Assembly: GCA_016190005.1 (NCBI GenBank)
Contig: JACPRK010000127.1
Coordinates: forward strand, 61,310 to 125,309
Length of the DNA: 64,000 nucleotides
Reading direction: 5' to 3'
Source of the DNA: Candidatus Wallbacteria bacterium
GTDB lineage: Bacteria; Muiribacteriota; UBA6191; JACPRK01
Under the pieces are notes generated by a model. It searched no databases. It saw nothing but the letters and a program-made list of their open reading frames with translations, and was not told where the DNA came from. Both the position numbers and the translations under genes were made by a program. Below, one piece after another: positions 57,270-64,000 of this stretch (the first letter of the stretch is position 1; the number at the start of each line of letters is the position of its first letter).

Positions 57270-58127
57270 TCAGCCCCGGGCGTAGTCGTAGAACCCACGG
57301 CCGGACTTCTTGCCCAGATGGCCGGCCAGGACCATGTTCCGCAGGAGCGGGCAGGGACGGTACTTCGTGTCGCCGAACCCTTCGTGCAGGGTCTCCATGA
57401 TGGCCAGACAGGTGTCCAACCCGATGAAGTCGGCCAGCGCGAGCGGGCCCATCGGGTGGTTCATCCCCATCGTCATCACCTGATCGATCGCCTCCTTCGT
57501 GGCAACGCCCTCCATCAGCGCGTAGACGGCTTCGTTCAGCATCGGCATCAGGATTCGATTGCTGATGAAGCCCGGGTAGTCGTTGACCGTCACGGGCGAC
57601 TTTCCCAGCCGCGTGGCGAAGTCTAGCGCCCGCCGATGCGTCTCGTCGGAGGTCGCGTACCCTCGGATGAGCTCCACCAGCTTCATCAGCGGCACCGGAT
57701 TCATGAAGTGAATGCCGATGAAGCTGGCGGCGCGACCGCTGGCGCGCCCCAGAAGCGTCACCGAGATCGAGCTGGTGTTCGTGGCCAGCACGGTCTTCGC
57801 CGAGCAGCCCTTTCCCAGCTCCTGCAAGATCTGTGTCTTGAGCGCCGGGTCCTCGGGGACCGCCTCGACGACCAGGTCGGCGCCGAAGCAATCCTCCATC
57901 CGAGTCGTGAACTTCAAGTTGGAAAGGGCAGCTTCGCGCGCCTGCTCGGTGAGCTTGCCCTTCTCCACGAACTTGCCCAGGCTCGAGCCGATGGTCGAGC
58001 GGGCCCGGTTCAGGAAGTCGTCCGAGATGTCCCGCAACGTGACGTCATGACCGGCGCAGGCCGCCACCTGCGCGATACCGGCGCCCATCTGGCCGCCACC
58101 CACGACGGCAATTCTCTTGAAATCCAT
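57270..58127 (-). CDS. 3-hydroxyacyl-CoA dehydrogenase (3-hydroxybutyryl-CoA type)
   Basis: The 285-residue enzyme oxidises 3-hydroxyacyl-CoA to 3-ketoacyl-CoA with NAD(P). It has the N-terminal Rossmann motif VVGGGQMGAGIAQ, the catalytic His region GIHFMNPVPLM, the NDYPGFISNRILMP motif, and a C-terminal dimerisation domain ending GKKSGRGFYDYA. The length equals the short 3-hydroxybutyryl-CoA dehydrogenase form (about 282). ATG at 58127 follows GAGGAGGAC. It is only nine bases downstream of the comM-like start on the same strand, but functional linkage is not expected. Fatty acid or polyhydroxybutyrate metabolism is implied; no thiolase is in the window. Confidence 0.93.
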   Translation of the reverse strand: MDFKRIAVVGGGQMGAGIAQVAACAGHDVTLRDISDDFLNRARSTIGSSLGKFVEKGKLTEQAREAALSNLKFTTRMEDCFGADLVVEAVPEDPALKTQILQELGKGCSAKTVLATNTSSISVTLLGRASGRAASFIGIHFMNPVPLMKLVELIRGYATSDETHRRALDFATRLGKSPVTVNDYPGFISNRILMPMLNEAVYALMEGVATKEAIDQVMTMGMNHPMGPLALADFIGLDTCLAIMETLHEGFGDTKYRPCPLLRNMVLAGHLGKKSGRGFYDYARG

Positions 58128-58445
58128 GTCAGTCCTCCTCGCGCTCCATCCTCGTCTGCCAGCCCCGTGACGGACCCCGGCAGCGAGGGGTCGAAGGATA
58201 CCCCTCCCCCCTCCCCGCCGTCCACCGGCGGAAGGTGAAACGACCTCAAATCGTCTCAAACGGCACCCACGCTCGCCGGCAGGCCCTTGGTGGGCGACCG
58301 GAAATCGGTCGAACGCCCTCCGGAAATCGGAGGCCGCACGCGCAGGCCTCGCCCCAAAGGCGGCACGGGCGCTGGCTTTTCGCCACCTGGCAGAGAGACT
58401 GCCTTGGAGGCCTCGCCCGGAAGCCCGGGCAAGGAGGTCGAGGAG
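58128..58445. other. Divergent intergenic region before the two-domain regulator
   Basis: This 318-base gap lies between the dehydrogenase (minus) and the regulator gene (plus). It holds the twin hairpins listed separately and a pyrimidine-rich stretch (58200-58220). The plus-strand frame is open from 58287, but the residues before 58446 are Arg/Pro/Gly-rich without conservation and have no ribosome site, so I treat them as leader. Confidence 0.45.
58296..58333. repeat. Twin hairpins with identical GAAAT loop
   Basis: GACCG-GAAAT-CGGTC (58296-58310) and CCTCCG-GAAAT-CGGAGG (58317-58333) are perfect stems with the same five-base loop, six bases apart, upstream of the regulator gene. They could be tandem operators or mRNA leader hairpins. 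Confidence 0.6.
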
Positions 58446-59150
58446 ATGATCCTCTCCAAGCCGAAGTCGCTCGGCGCCACCCGCCGAGAGTCCCTGCAGC
58501 AGCGATACCTGGGAAGTGCCAGTGTGGTGTTGATCTCGAGGTGGGGAGAAGCTCGGGTCAGCCCGTGCGGAGCGCGCGCCATCGCCCGCCTGGATGGCTT
58601 CGAGCTCGTGCTCGACGGCCGAGCTCGCAGCCTGCGAGTCGCAGGACGCCCCAGCGAGAGCCTCGCCAGCACCGATATCCCCAGAGCTCTGCTCGAGGTC
58701 CTCCTGGCACGCCAGGACCACTCGGTCTCCCGCGAAGCGCTTTTCGAGGCCGTCTGGGGGCAGGAGCATCGCGGCAAGTATGACGACCGACGCCTCAGCT
58801 ACAACGTGAGCCGACTCCGGCGCCTGCTGGGCGAATCTCCTCGGCGCCAGTCCCTCGTGCAGCGGACTCGCGCCGGCTACCGCCTCAGCGGGATCGTCCG
58901 CGCGCTCTGGATGAAGCCGCTCGACCCCGACGCGCGCGAGCAGGCCTCGCCTCGAGCCATTGCAGCTTTCATCGCCGAGCGAGGCCGGGTCGGAAATCGG
59001 GAGCTGCGCGCTCGATTCGGCCTCTCGCGCTCCGGCGCCGTGAGGGCGCTGGCGCCGCTTCTGGGCTCCGGGACAGTCCGCACCGTCGGCCGCGGACGCG
59101 GCGCCCATCACACAATTTCCACTTGCAATCCAACTATTTTGTCAGTATGA
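58446..59150 (+). CDS. Two-domain winged-helix transcription regulator
   Basis: The 234-residue protein combines a winged-helix domain of the OmpR/PhoB C-terminal type (about residues 80-165: HSVSREALFEAVWG, LSYNVSRLRRLLG, RTRAGYRLSG) and a second small helix-turn-helix domain at the C-terminus (about 178-232: NRELRARFGLSRSGAVRALAPLLG). There is no receiver domain. ATG at 58446 follows AAGGAGGTCG, a near-ideal site. Because its last codons contain the -10 element of the lexA promoter, the two genes are neighbours in regulation too. A role in SOS or DNA-damage control is possible but inferred. Confidence 0.8.
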   Translation: MILSKPKSLGATRRESLQQRYLGSASVVLISRWGEARVSPCGARAIARLDGFELVLDGRARSLRVAGRPSESLASTDIPRALLEVLLARQDHSVSREALFEAVWGQEHRGKYDDRRLSYNVSRLRRLLGESPRRQSLVQRTRAGYRLSGIVRALWMKPLDPDAREQASPRAIAAFIAERGRVGNRELRARFGLSRSGAVRALAPLLGSGTVRTVGRGRGAHHTISTCNPTILSV

Positions 59151-59151
59151 T
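59123..59151 (+). promoter_or_regulatory. lexA promoter (sigma-70 type)
   Basis: TTGCAA (59123-59128), a 17-base spacer and TATGAT (59146-59151), a near-consensus promoter. It lies within the end of the upstream regulator gene and would start transcription near 59158, directly at the SOS box. Confidence 0.8.
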
Positions 59152-59155
59152 GACG

Positions 59156-59169
59156 TGAACATCCGTTCA
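59156..59169. promoter_or_regulatory. LexA-binding SOS box
   Basis: TGAAC-ATCC-GTTCA: perfect dyad with GAAC-N4-GTTC, the pattern of LexA boxes in Gram-positive bacteria and several other phyla, unlike the CTG-N10-CAG of gamma-proteobacteria. It overlaps the expected transcription start of lexA and lies 20 bases before its ATG, so autoregulation is likely. Confidence 0.75.
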
Positions 59170-59189
59170 GTAACCCTGGGAGGGGCGCG

Positions 59190-59822
59190 ATGCGTGAAGT
59201 GCTGACAGACCGACAGCGGGCGGTGCTCGACTACCTGGTGGACCACATCCAATCGACGGGGCTTCCGCCGACCATCCGGGAGATCGGCCAGGACATGGGC
59301 GTCGCATCGACGAACAGCGTGTTCCGTCACCTGAGAGAGCTGGAGCGCAAGGGCTTCATCACGCACAACCCGGAGAAGGCTCGCTCGATCCACGTGGTCG
59401 GCCTCCAGGAGATCGCTCGTCTACACCAGCGAATGCGCCGGCTGCCGGTGCTGGGGCGGGTCGCTGCCGGCAAGCCGATCCTGGCCCAGGCCGAGGAGGC
59501 CAGCCGGCACCTGTCGCTCGACGAGACGATCTTCGGCCCGGAGGCCGCCTTCGCGCTGGAAGTCCAGGGCGAGAGCATGATCGAGGCCGGCATCCAGGAC
59601 GGCGACCTGGTCATCGTCCGCCCCCAGCAAACGGCCTCGGACGGCGACATCGTCGTCGCCCTGATCGGCGAGGAGGCCACGGTCAAACGCTTCCAACGCC
59701 GGGGCCAGGACATCGCGCTGGTCCCAGAGAACGCCTCCATGTCACCGATGATCTTTCAGCCCGATTCCGGCGGTTTCACCATCGAAGGCAAGGTCGTCGG
59801 CGTCATTCGCCGCTACAGGTGA
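59190..59822 (+). CDS. lexA: LexA repressor
   Basis: The 210-residue repressor has an N-terminal winged-helix (about 1-65: TIREIGQDMGVASTNSVFRHLREL) and a C-terminal S24 autopeptidase domain with cleavage site Ala93-Gly94, Ser129 (GESMIEAG) and Lys166 (ATVKRF). RecA-ssDNA filaments would trigger self-cleavage and SOS induction. ATG at 59190 has GGGAGGGG upstream. The promoter and SOS box are readable just before it. Other SOS targets are not visible in the window. It is followed by the heptameric repeat array. Confidence 0.96.
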   Translation: MREVLTDRQRAVLDYLVDHIQSTGLPPTIREIGQDMGVASTNSVFRHLRELERKGFITHNPEKARSIHVVGLQEIARLHQRMRRLPVLGRVAAGKPILAQAEEASRHLSLDETIFGPEAAFALEVQGESMIEAGIQDGDLVIVRPQQTASDGDIVVALIGEEATVKRFQRRGQDIALVPENASMSPMIFQPDSGGFTIEGKVVGVIRRYR

Positions 59823-59831
59823 GGGGCAAGC

Positions 59832-59929
59832 TTGAGGCTCGAGGCTTGAGGGATCAGGCGTCAGGCGTCAGGCCTCTGGGATCAGAGGTCGGGCCCGAAT
59901 CTCGATTCTCGATTCTCGATTCTCGACTC
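59832..59929. repeat. Heptameric repeat array 2 (14 units)
   Basis: Fourteen 7-base units in phase: TTGAGGC, TCGAGGC, TTGAGGG, ATCAGGC, GTCAGGC twice, CTCTGGG, ATCAGAG, GTCGGGC, CCGAATC, TCGATTC three times and TCGACTC. It begins nine bases after the lexA stop and runs into the stop codon of the minus-strand gene at 59928. The sequence is related to array 1 at 41861-41944. Confidence 0.88.
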
Positions 59930-61520
59930 ACTTCCCCTCCGCGCGTTCGCGGCTGCCGGCCAGTCCGAGGGCGAGAGTGGCGAAGGCCAGGATGATCGCC
60001 ATCGGACCGCCCCAGCTCCAGAAGAGGCCGGAGAAATTGACGCGGCTGACGCCTCGAAGGACGGCGGTGGCCAGCTCGAAGAGCGTCACGCCGGACGCGG
60101 TGAGCAGGTAGCCCTTGACGGGCGTGGCCATGCCCGCCAAGAAGAAGCCGACGGCCTCGGCGGCCAGCAATCCAGCGGCGAGCTCGGCGTTCCCGAACCC
60201 GGAGTGCGCGGCTGGCATGACCGCGAGCATCATCAGTCCGGAGACAAGGCCCGCCACCGGGTAGAGATCCTTGCGGGGGTACAGGTGCACCAGGACCAGG
60301 AACAGCGCGGCGCCACCGTGGAAGAGCGCGACCACGACCGTCGGGTCGGCAACCGGAGCCACGCGCAACCCGAGCAGCATCGCCGAGAACGCCGCGGTCC
60401 AGATTTCCCAGAATCCTCGGTCCCGAACCGCGTGCAGGATGGCCAGAGTCACGAAGACCGAGAGCGGCGCCGGCTTCAGCGAAAAGATGCCGATCAGCGC
60501 GTTGTCGAGCGAGCGGCCCGAGACCAGTGCCACCAAACTCCCGATCGCATGGACCGGGAATCCCACGCCTCCGCGCCGCCAGTAGAGCCAGCCGCCCAGG
60601 AGCACGTTGGCCGCGACGACGATTGGAAACATCGGCACCGTGCCTCCGGTCCGGGCGCCCGCCATCGCCATCGATACGAAGCCCAGGAAGCCGGTCGCGG
60701 CAGGCATATCGACGAACCGCTCGTTCAGCCTGGGCAGGAGCACGCCGACAGCCAGGACGAACGGCGCCAGACGCACGGCGTCCAGCTCCAGCCCGAAGAC
60801 GCCCGATAGCCCGTACAGGTGCCTGAGCATCACGAGCGCCGGGTAGGCGACGACGATCGCGGCCAGGTACCGGCGATAGATGAGCCCAGGGTCGCCCCAG
60901 AGCACGGGATGCCGGGCCACGCGCGGATCTTGCCGCGCCTTCCTTGCCTCGTCGGCTGGCCCTTCGTCCCAGTTGCCCGCGAGTGCAGCCAGCACCAGCG
61001 GCAACAGCGCCAGCAGATCCATCGCCGTCGCGTTCGCCGCCGCCTGTCCGGGCTCCAGCAGCGCCCCCGCCCCGTACACGGCCACCAGCAGCCCCATCCA
61101 GGCCCCCATCGAGCGACCCGAAATCGGGAACTTCCCAACTTCAGCCAGGAACATCAGCATCAGTACGGACGCGATCAGCCCGACGCCATTGACGGCCATA
61201 CCCGCGGAGCGCGAGTGCCCCCAAAACCGGGTCGAGAAGAACGTCGGGTCCGGCAGCAGCACGAGCGCCACGCACGCCAGGTTGAAGGCATCGTTCTCCA
61301 CCCGCAGCCGGCGCCGGACGAAGATCGCCAGCCCGACGACCGCCAACTGGTACGCGAGCACCACCGTCTGCAACCGCAGACCCGCCGCCAGCTCGACGCT
61401 GTCCGCCCCGGGCGCCTGGCTCATCAGGAAACACCCCAGCAGCATCAGGAACCCCGACAGCAAGTACCAACAGTCCTGCTGAATCAGGAACCTCCAGACC
61501 GGATTCTTCGATTCTCCCAT
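59928..61520 (-). CDS. Polytopic membrane protein, unknown function (530 aa)
   Basis: I do not recognise this 530-residue protein. It has about fourteen hydrophobic segments spread over its length and few charged loops, with short motifs such as FFSTRFWGHSRSAGM and WGDPGLIYRRYLAA in loops. It vaguely recalls the second half of the 1475-residue membrane protein at 8173-12600 (both alternate short Ala/Gly/Leu segments with Pro/Arg loops), but I cannot confirm homology. ATG at 61520 follows GGAGGTGG. No signal peptide is distinguishable from the first membrane segment. Its neighbours are an array of heptads (downstream) and a palindrome (upstream). Confidence 0.75.
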   Translation of the reverse strand: MGESKNPVWRFLIQQDCWYLLSGFLMLLGCFLMSQAPGADSVELAAGLRLQTVVLAYQLAVVGLAIFVRRRLRVENDAFNLACVALVLLPDPTFFSTRFWGHSRSAGMAVNGVGLIASVLMLMFLAEVGKFPISGRSMGAWMGLLVAVYGAGALLEPGQAAANATAMDLLALLPLVLAALAGNWDEGPADEARKARQDPRVARHPVLWGDPGLIYRRYLAAIVVAYPALVMLRHLYGLSGVFGLELDAVRLAPFVLAVGVLLPRLNERFVDMPAATGFLGFVSMAMAGARTGGTVPMFPIVVAANVLLGGWLYWRRGGVGFPVHAIGSLVALVSGRSLDNALIGIFSLKPAPLSVFVTLAILHAVRDRGFWEIWTAAFSAMLLGLRVAPVADPTVVVALFHGGAALFLVLVHLYPRKDLYPVAGLVSGLMMLAVMPAAHSGFGNAELAAGLLAAEAVGFFLAGMATPVKGYLLTASGVTLFELATAVLRGVSRVNFSGLFWSWGGPMAIILAFATLALGLAGSRERAEGK

Positions 61521-61577
61521 CGTTCCACCTCCGCGCTCACCCCGATGACGCCAGCGCCGCCCGGAGGTTCAAACGAA

Positions 61578-61647
61578 GAAATCCCGTGGCGTCTACCTGT
61601 ACCGGGTTTTTCGAAAAACCCGGTACAGGTAGACGCCACGGGATTTC
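61578..61647. repeat. Long palindromic element, copy 2 (perfect 70-base palindrome)
   Basis: Both arms are 35 bases and match exactly, with centre TTTTTC-GAAAAA. The arm includes GTGGCGTCTACCTGTACCGG, the same core as copy 1 at 14231-14286, plus GAAATCCC/GGGATTTC at the outer ends. It lies between the stop of the M14 carboxypeptidase gene (61681) and the start of the 530-residue membrane protein (61520), both minus strand. Confidence 0.97.
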
Positions 61648-61680
61648 CCCGCCCGCGCGCCCGCCCCCCTCGGGTGCGCC

Positions 61681-62967
61681 CTACTTCAGCGGGTAGATGT
61701 CGTAGAGGCTGAAGAAGTTGGAGATCTTCGGGCGGTCGGCGAGCGAGATTCCCGTCGACGGCCGGGACGTGTCGATGGCGGTCTTCAGGAAGAGCATGAC
61801 GGCCGGCAGGTTCTGCTTGCAGATCGGCTCGATCTGGCTGTCGGGCGGAACGAACTGCTGGCCCAGCTCGAAGGTGTAGGACCAGGCCCCATAGGTCTTG
61901 TAGAACGTGTCGTCCGTGGCGCCGCCGGCGGTGTAGAGGATGCGCGAGACCTGGCCCGGCGTGTAGCCATTCAGCTTCGCCATCGCCTGACCCCGCTTGG
62001 TCAGCTCGGCGCTGTCGGGCGGCAACGCCCGATCATAACCCCACGGGTAGAGGATGAGCTCGCTATAGCTGTGGAACGACAGCGACGCGATGAACTTTTC
62101 GCGCTCGAAAAGCGAGCAGAACGCGCGTGTCTCCAGCTCGGACTTGGGCGACGGGCCTCGGTAGATGTCGCTTCCGACGTTGTCGGAGCTGCCCATCCCG
62201 AACCCGATCGGGAAGTTGCGGTTGACGTCGACGCCGATCCCGCCCTGCTGGGGGCTCCGGTTCTTCCGCCACATCTTGTAGTTGGTCTGCGAGTACTCCA
62301 GCCCGTCAGGATTCGAAATCGGAAGAAGGTAGATCACCAGGTTGTCGACGACCTTCGTGACCCCAGGGTCCTTCCCGTAGTTGGCCAGCAGGTGGCGCAA
62401 CAGGTAGAACGGCAGCTCAGCCGAGATCCACTCGCGCGCGTGCATCAGCCCGAAGATCAGCACCTTCGGCTTCTCGGCCTCCAACCCCGCCGAACCGGTC
62501 AGGCGAACGGCCAACAGATCGCGTCCGCCGTGCGACTTGCCGATCGACTCGCTCTTCAGCAGATTCGGGTACTTCGCCGTCAGCTCCGCCAACTCGGCGA
62601 GCGCCTTGGCGTACGTGTGGTACGCACCGACGTTCCCGGCGGCCCGGAACGGGGCGAGCTGGTCGTCCACGTCCTCGAGCACGGTCTCCAGCCCGAGCAG
62701 GTTGGCCTCCGCGAGCGCCACGCGCTTGGCGGAAACCGCGCGCGACGCCGCCGGCGACTTGATCGCGATGGCGGTATCGCCCTTGACCTCGACGACCTCG
62801 TAGAGGCCGGAGGTGTTCAACGCGTCCAGCTGCGCAGGCTCCGTGAATCGGAACCGCACCAGCTTCCCGGTGGAGCCGGCCTCATCGGCCGCGGCTGCAA
62901 CGCCGGAAAGCGCCAGGAACGCACCCAGTCCAAGGGACAGCGAAACTCGGCTAAAGCCAGAAGCCAT
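61681..62967 (-). CDS. Exported M14 zinc carboxypeptidase
   Basis: The 428-residue protein has a signal peptide (about residues 1-27) and an M14 domain with the zinc ligand pair HAREW (His-x-x-Glu, about residues 174-178), third ligand His in SFHSYSELILYPWG, Arg/Asn substrate-binding DVNRNFP and catalytic Glu in YTFELG. The first 110 residues are a propeptide or N-terminal beta domain. ATG at 62967 follows GGAGGAG. It should act in the periplasm or be secreted, removing C-terminal residues from peptides. The zinc site looks intact. It is alone, with an upstream gap of about 170 bases and the palindromic element behind it. Confidence 0.93.
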   Translation of the reverse strand: MASGFSRVSLSLGLGAFLALSGVAAAADEAGSTGKLVRFRFTEPAQLDALNTSGLYEVVEVKGDTAIAIKSPAASRAVSAKRVALAEANLLGLETVLEDVDDQLAPFRAAGNVGAYHTYAKALAELAELTAKYPNLLKSESIGKSHGGRDLLAVRLTGSAGLEAEKPKVLIFGLMHAREWISAELPFYLLRHLLANYGKDPGVTKVVDNLVIYLLPISNPDGLEYSQTNYKMWRKNRSPQQGGIGVDVNRNFPIGFGMGSSDNVGSDIYRGPSPKSELETRAFCSLFEREKFIASLSFHSYSELILYPWGYDRALPPDSAELTKRGQAMAKLNGYTPGQVSRILYTAGGATDDTFYKTYGAWSYTFELGQQFVPPDSQIEPICKQNLPAVMLFLKTAIDTSRPSTGISLADRPKISNFFSLYDIYPLK

Positions 62968-63140
62968 GATACTCCTCCGAATCGGTTACTCTCGTACTGC
63001 TTATTCTACTTCCCGACTTCTTGGGCAGGGTGCAAGATGATAGCAGTGAAGGGCCCCTTTGGCAAGCCGAAATGCATGATCCGCACGCCATGATTTTCGG
63101 TGACGACACGCACCGCGCGCTACCGCCGGAGTGACCGAAA

Positions 63141-64000
63141 GTGGAGCTCCAGGGCACCCGCATCGGTAACTACATCGTCCAGAAGAAGCTGGGAGAGGGC
63201 GGCATGGGGGTCGTGCTCCTGGCACTCCAGGAGGGCCTCAATAGACCCGTCGCGCTCAAGGTACTCCCCGAAAAGAGCGCCACCCGCAACGAAAACAGCA
63301 TCAAGCGCTTCAAGAAGGAAGTGAGCGTCTGCTCGCGACTCTCCCACCCCAACATCGTCAAGGTCTTCGACGCCGGATTCGAGGACGGCTACTGGTACTA
63401 CGCGATGGAGCTCCTGGAAGCCCGAACCCTGGAGGACCGCCTCAAGGAGGGCCGCCGCATCCCCATCGTCGACGCCCTCGAGATCGCCCGCGACCTCTGC
63501 GAGGCCTTCAGCTACTACCATCCCGTCGGAATCGTCCACCGGGACCTCAAACCCAGCAACATCATGACGAGCTCGGCCGGCAAGACCGTCCTCACGGACT
63601 TCGGCCTGGTCAAAGACCTCTTCGCCACCGGCATCACCCGCTCGGGCGTCTCGCTCGGCACCCCTTACTACATGTCGCCCGAGATGGTGCTGGCCAGGCC
63701 CGTCGGCCCCGCCAGCGACATCTTCCAGCTCGGCGTCATCCTCTACCGGATGGTCACGGGCGACCTGCCCTTCCACGCCCCCAACACGGCCGACGTCTTC
63801 AAGAAGATCCTCACCCTCGACCCCGCCCCACCCTCGCGCCTCAACCCGGACGTCTGGCCCTCCCTCGAGACCGTCATCCTGAACTGCCTGGTGAAGTCGG
63901 CCGAGCACCGCTACGGTGACGCCGAATCTCTGGCCCGGGACCTCGCGCTGGCCGCCCGCCGCCAGCGCGTTGCCCCGCTCCTCGAAGCCTCGCCCGAGCC
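63141..64000 (+). CDS. Serine/threonine protein kinase (3' end outside window)
   Basis: The frame starts at GTG 63141 and stays open to the window end (286 codons). The kinase domain covers nearly the whole visible part: glycine-rich loop LGEGGMGVV, Lys in VALKVLP, catalytic [13 protein letters not shown] in [11 protein letters not shown]-like SPEMV and the later [10 protein letters not shown] helix. It is of the PknB-like eukaryotic-type family, which phosphorylates Ser/Thr in signalling. GGAG precedes the start at a fair distance. The C-terminal sensory or membrane part lies beyond the window. The 173 bases upstream show no distinct promoter. Confidence 0.93.
   Translation, partial: MELQGTRIGNYIVQKKLGEGGMGVVLLALQEGLNRPVALKVLPEKSATRNENSIKRFKKEVSVCSRLSHPNIVKVFDAGFEDGYWYYAMELLEARTLEDRLKEGRRIPIVDALEIARDLCEAFSYYHPVGIVHRDLKPSNIMTSSAGKTVLTDFGLVKDLFATGITRSGVSLGTPYYMSPEMVLARPVGPASDIFQLGVILYRMVTGDLPFHAPNTADVFKKILTLDPAPPSRLNPDVWPSLETVILNCLVKSAEHRYGDAESLARDLALAARRQRVAPLLEASPE

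Noticed and set aside
54976-57891. One 971-residue protein containing FtsE
   Set aside because: Residues before FtsE are an antisense-type low-complexity shadow of the comM-like gene in another frame; FtsE has its own ATG and ribosome site.
59832-59929. CRISPR array considered for the heptad repeats
   Set aside because: Units are 7 bases with no spacers and no cas genes are in the window.
61578-61647. Intrinsic terminator for the M14 gene
   Set aside because: The T-run is inside the stem instead of following it, and the same arm occurs inside a coding region at 14231.

Overview
The window is GC-rich bacterial DNA with dense coding, short intergenic gaps and long same-strand gene runs. Several genes point to a two-membrane cell: an FtsE-FtsX-EnvC-like set, a probable lipoprotein and many exported proteins. 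Together with a eukaryotic-type Ser/Thr kinase, a cyclase-ATPase regulator, many exported or broad peptidases (S9, S41, S51, M14, M17) and a SOS box of the GAAC-N4-GTTC type, this suggests an environmental lineage such as Acidobacteriota or a neighbouring phylum. That placement is an inference from gene content and no marker tree was possible.

Layout. 1-1750: archease (5'-truncated) and RtcB, an RNA repair pair on +. 1780-14860: one long minus-strand run with two membrane/TPR proteins, an orphan HAMP-PAS sensor, a KtrAB potassium uptake system, a 1475-residue polytopic protein, an exported two-repeat protein, a methyltransferase and a GNAT acetyltransferase. 14860-15205: dispersed repeats. 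15206-19535 (+): GT-C glycosyltransferase, cupin, RING-like/DUF3592 membrane protein. 19545-23314 (-): exported beta-carbonic anhydrase and two SPFH proteins, the second broken by an in-frame TAG. 23484-26230: S51-like peptidase, DUF1848 protein, a decayed nucleotidyltransferase with its small partner. 26338-34458 (-): cyclase-STAND-TPR regulator, leucyl aminopeptidase, prolyl oligopeptidase, HExxH lipoprotein. 34667-38566 (+): HrpB helicase and an exported protein. 38768-41640: a probable accessory island next to tRNA-Glu with a VapBC-type toxin-antitoxin pair, an exported protein and a helicase-like remnant.

41640-46087 is an information-processing block: tRNA-Glu(TTC), tRNA-Ile2(CAT), a primary sigma factor with a very long Lys/Ala/Pro-rich tail, and DnaG. 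46603-48432 carries an ECF sigma factor, its zinc-finger anti-sigma and a TPR protein. 48459-57260 (-) is a cell-envelope and division module: ComM-like ATPase, FtsE, FtsX, EnvC-like activator, a catalytically dead S41 paralogue, an active S41 protease and a TPR protein with a nuclease-like fold. The end holds a 3-hydroxyacyl-CoA dehydrogenase, a two-domain DNA-binding regulator, LexA with a readable promoter and SOS box, a polytopic protein, an M14 carboxypeptidase and the start of a Ser/Thr kinase.

The most unusual signals are: two long near-perfect palindromes sharing the same 25-base arm, one inside a reading frame; two intergenic arrays with exact 7-base periodicity, both touching stop codons; the histone-H1-like N-terminus on the housekeeping sigma factor; the tandem live/dead S41 pair; and the amber codon splitting an SPFH gene. 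No CRISPR array, intact transposase or prophage was seen.
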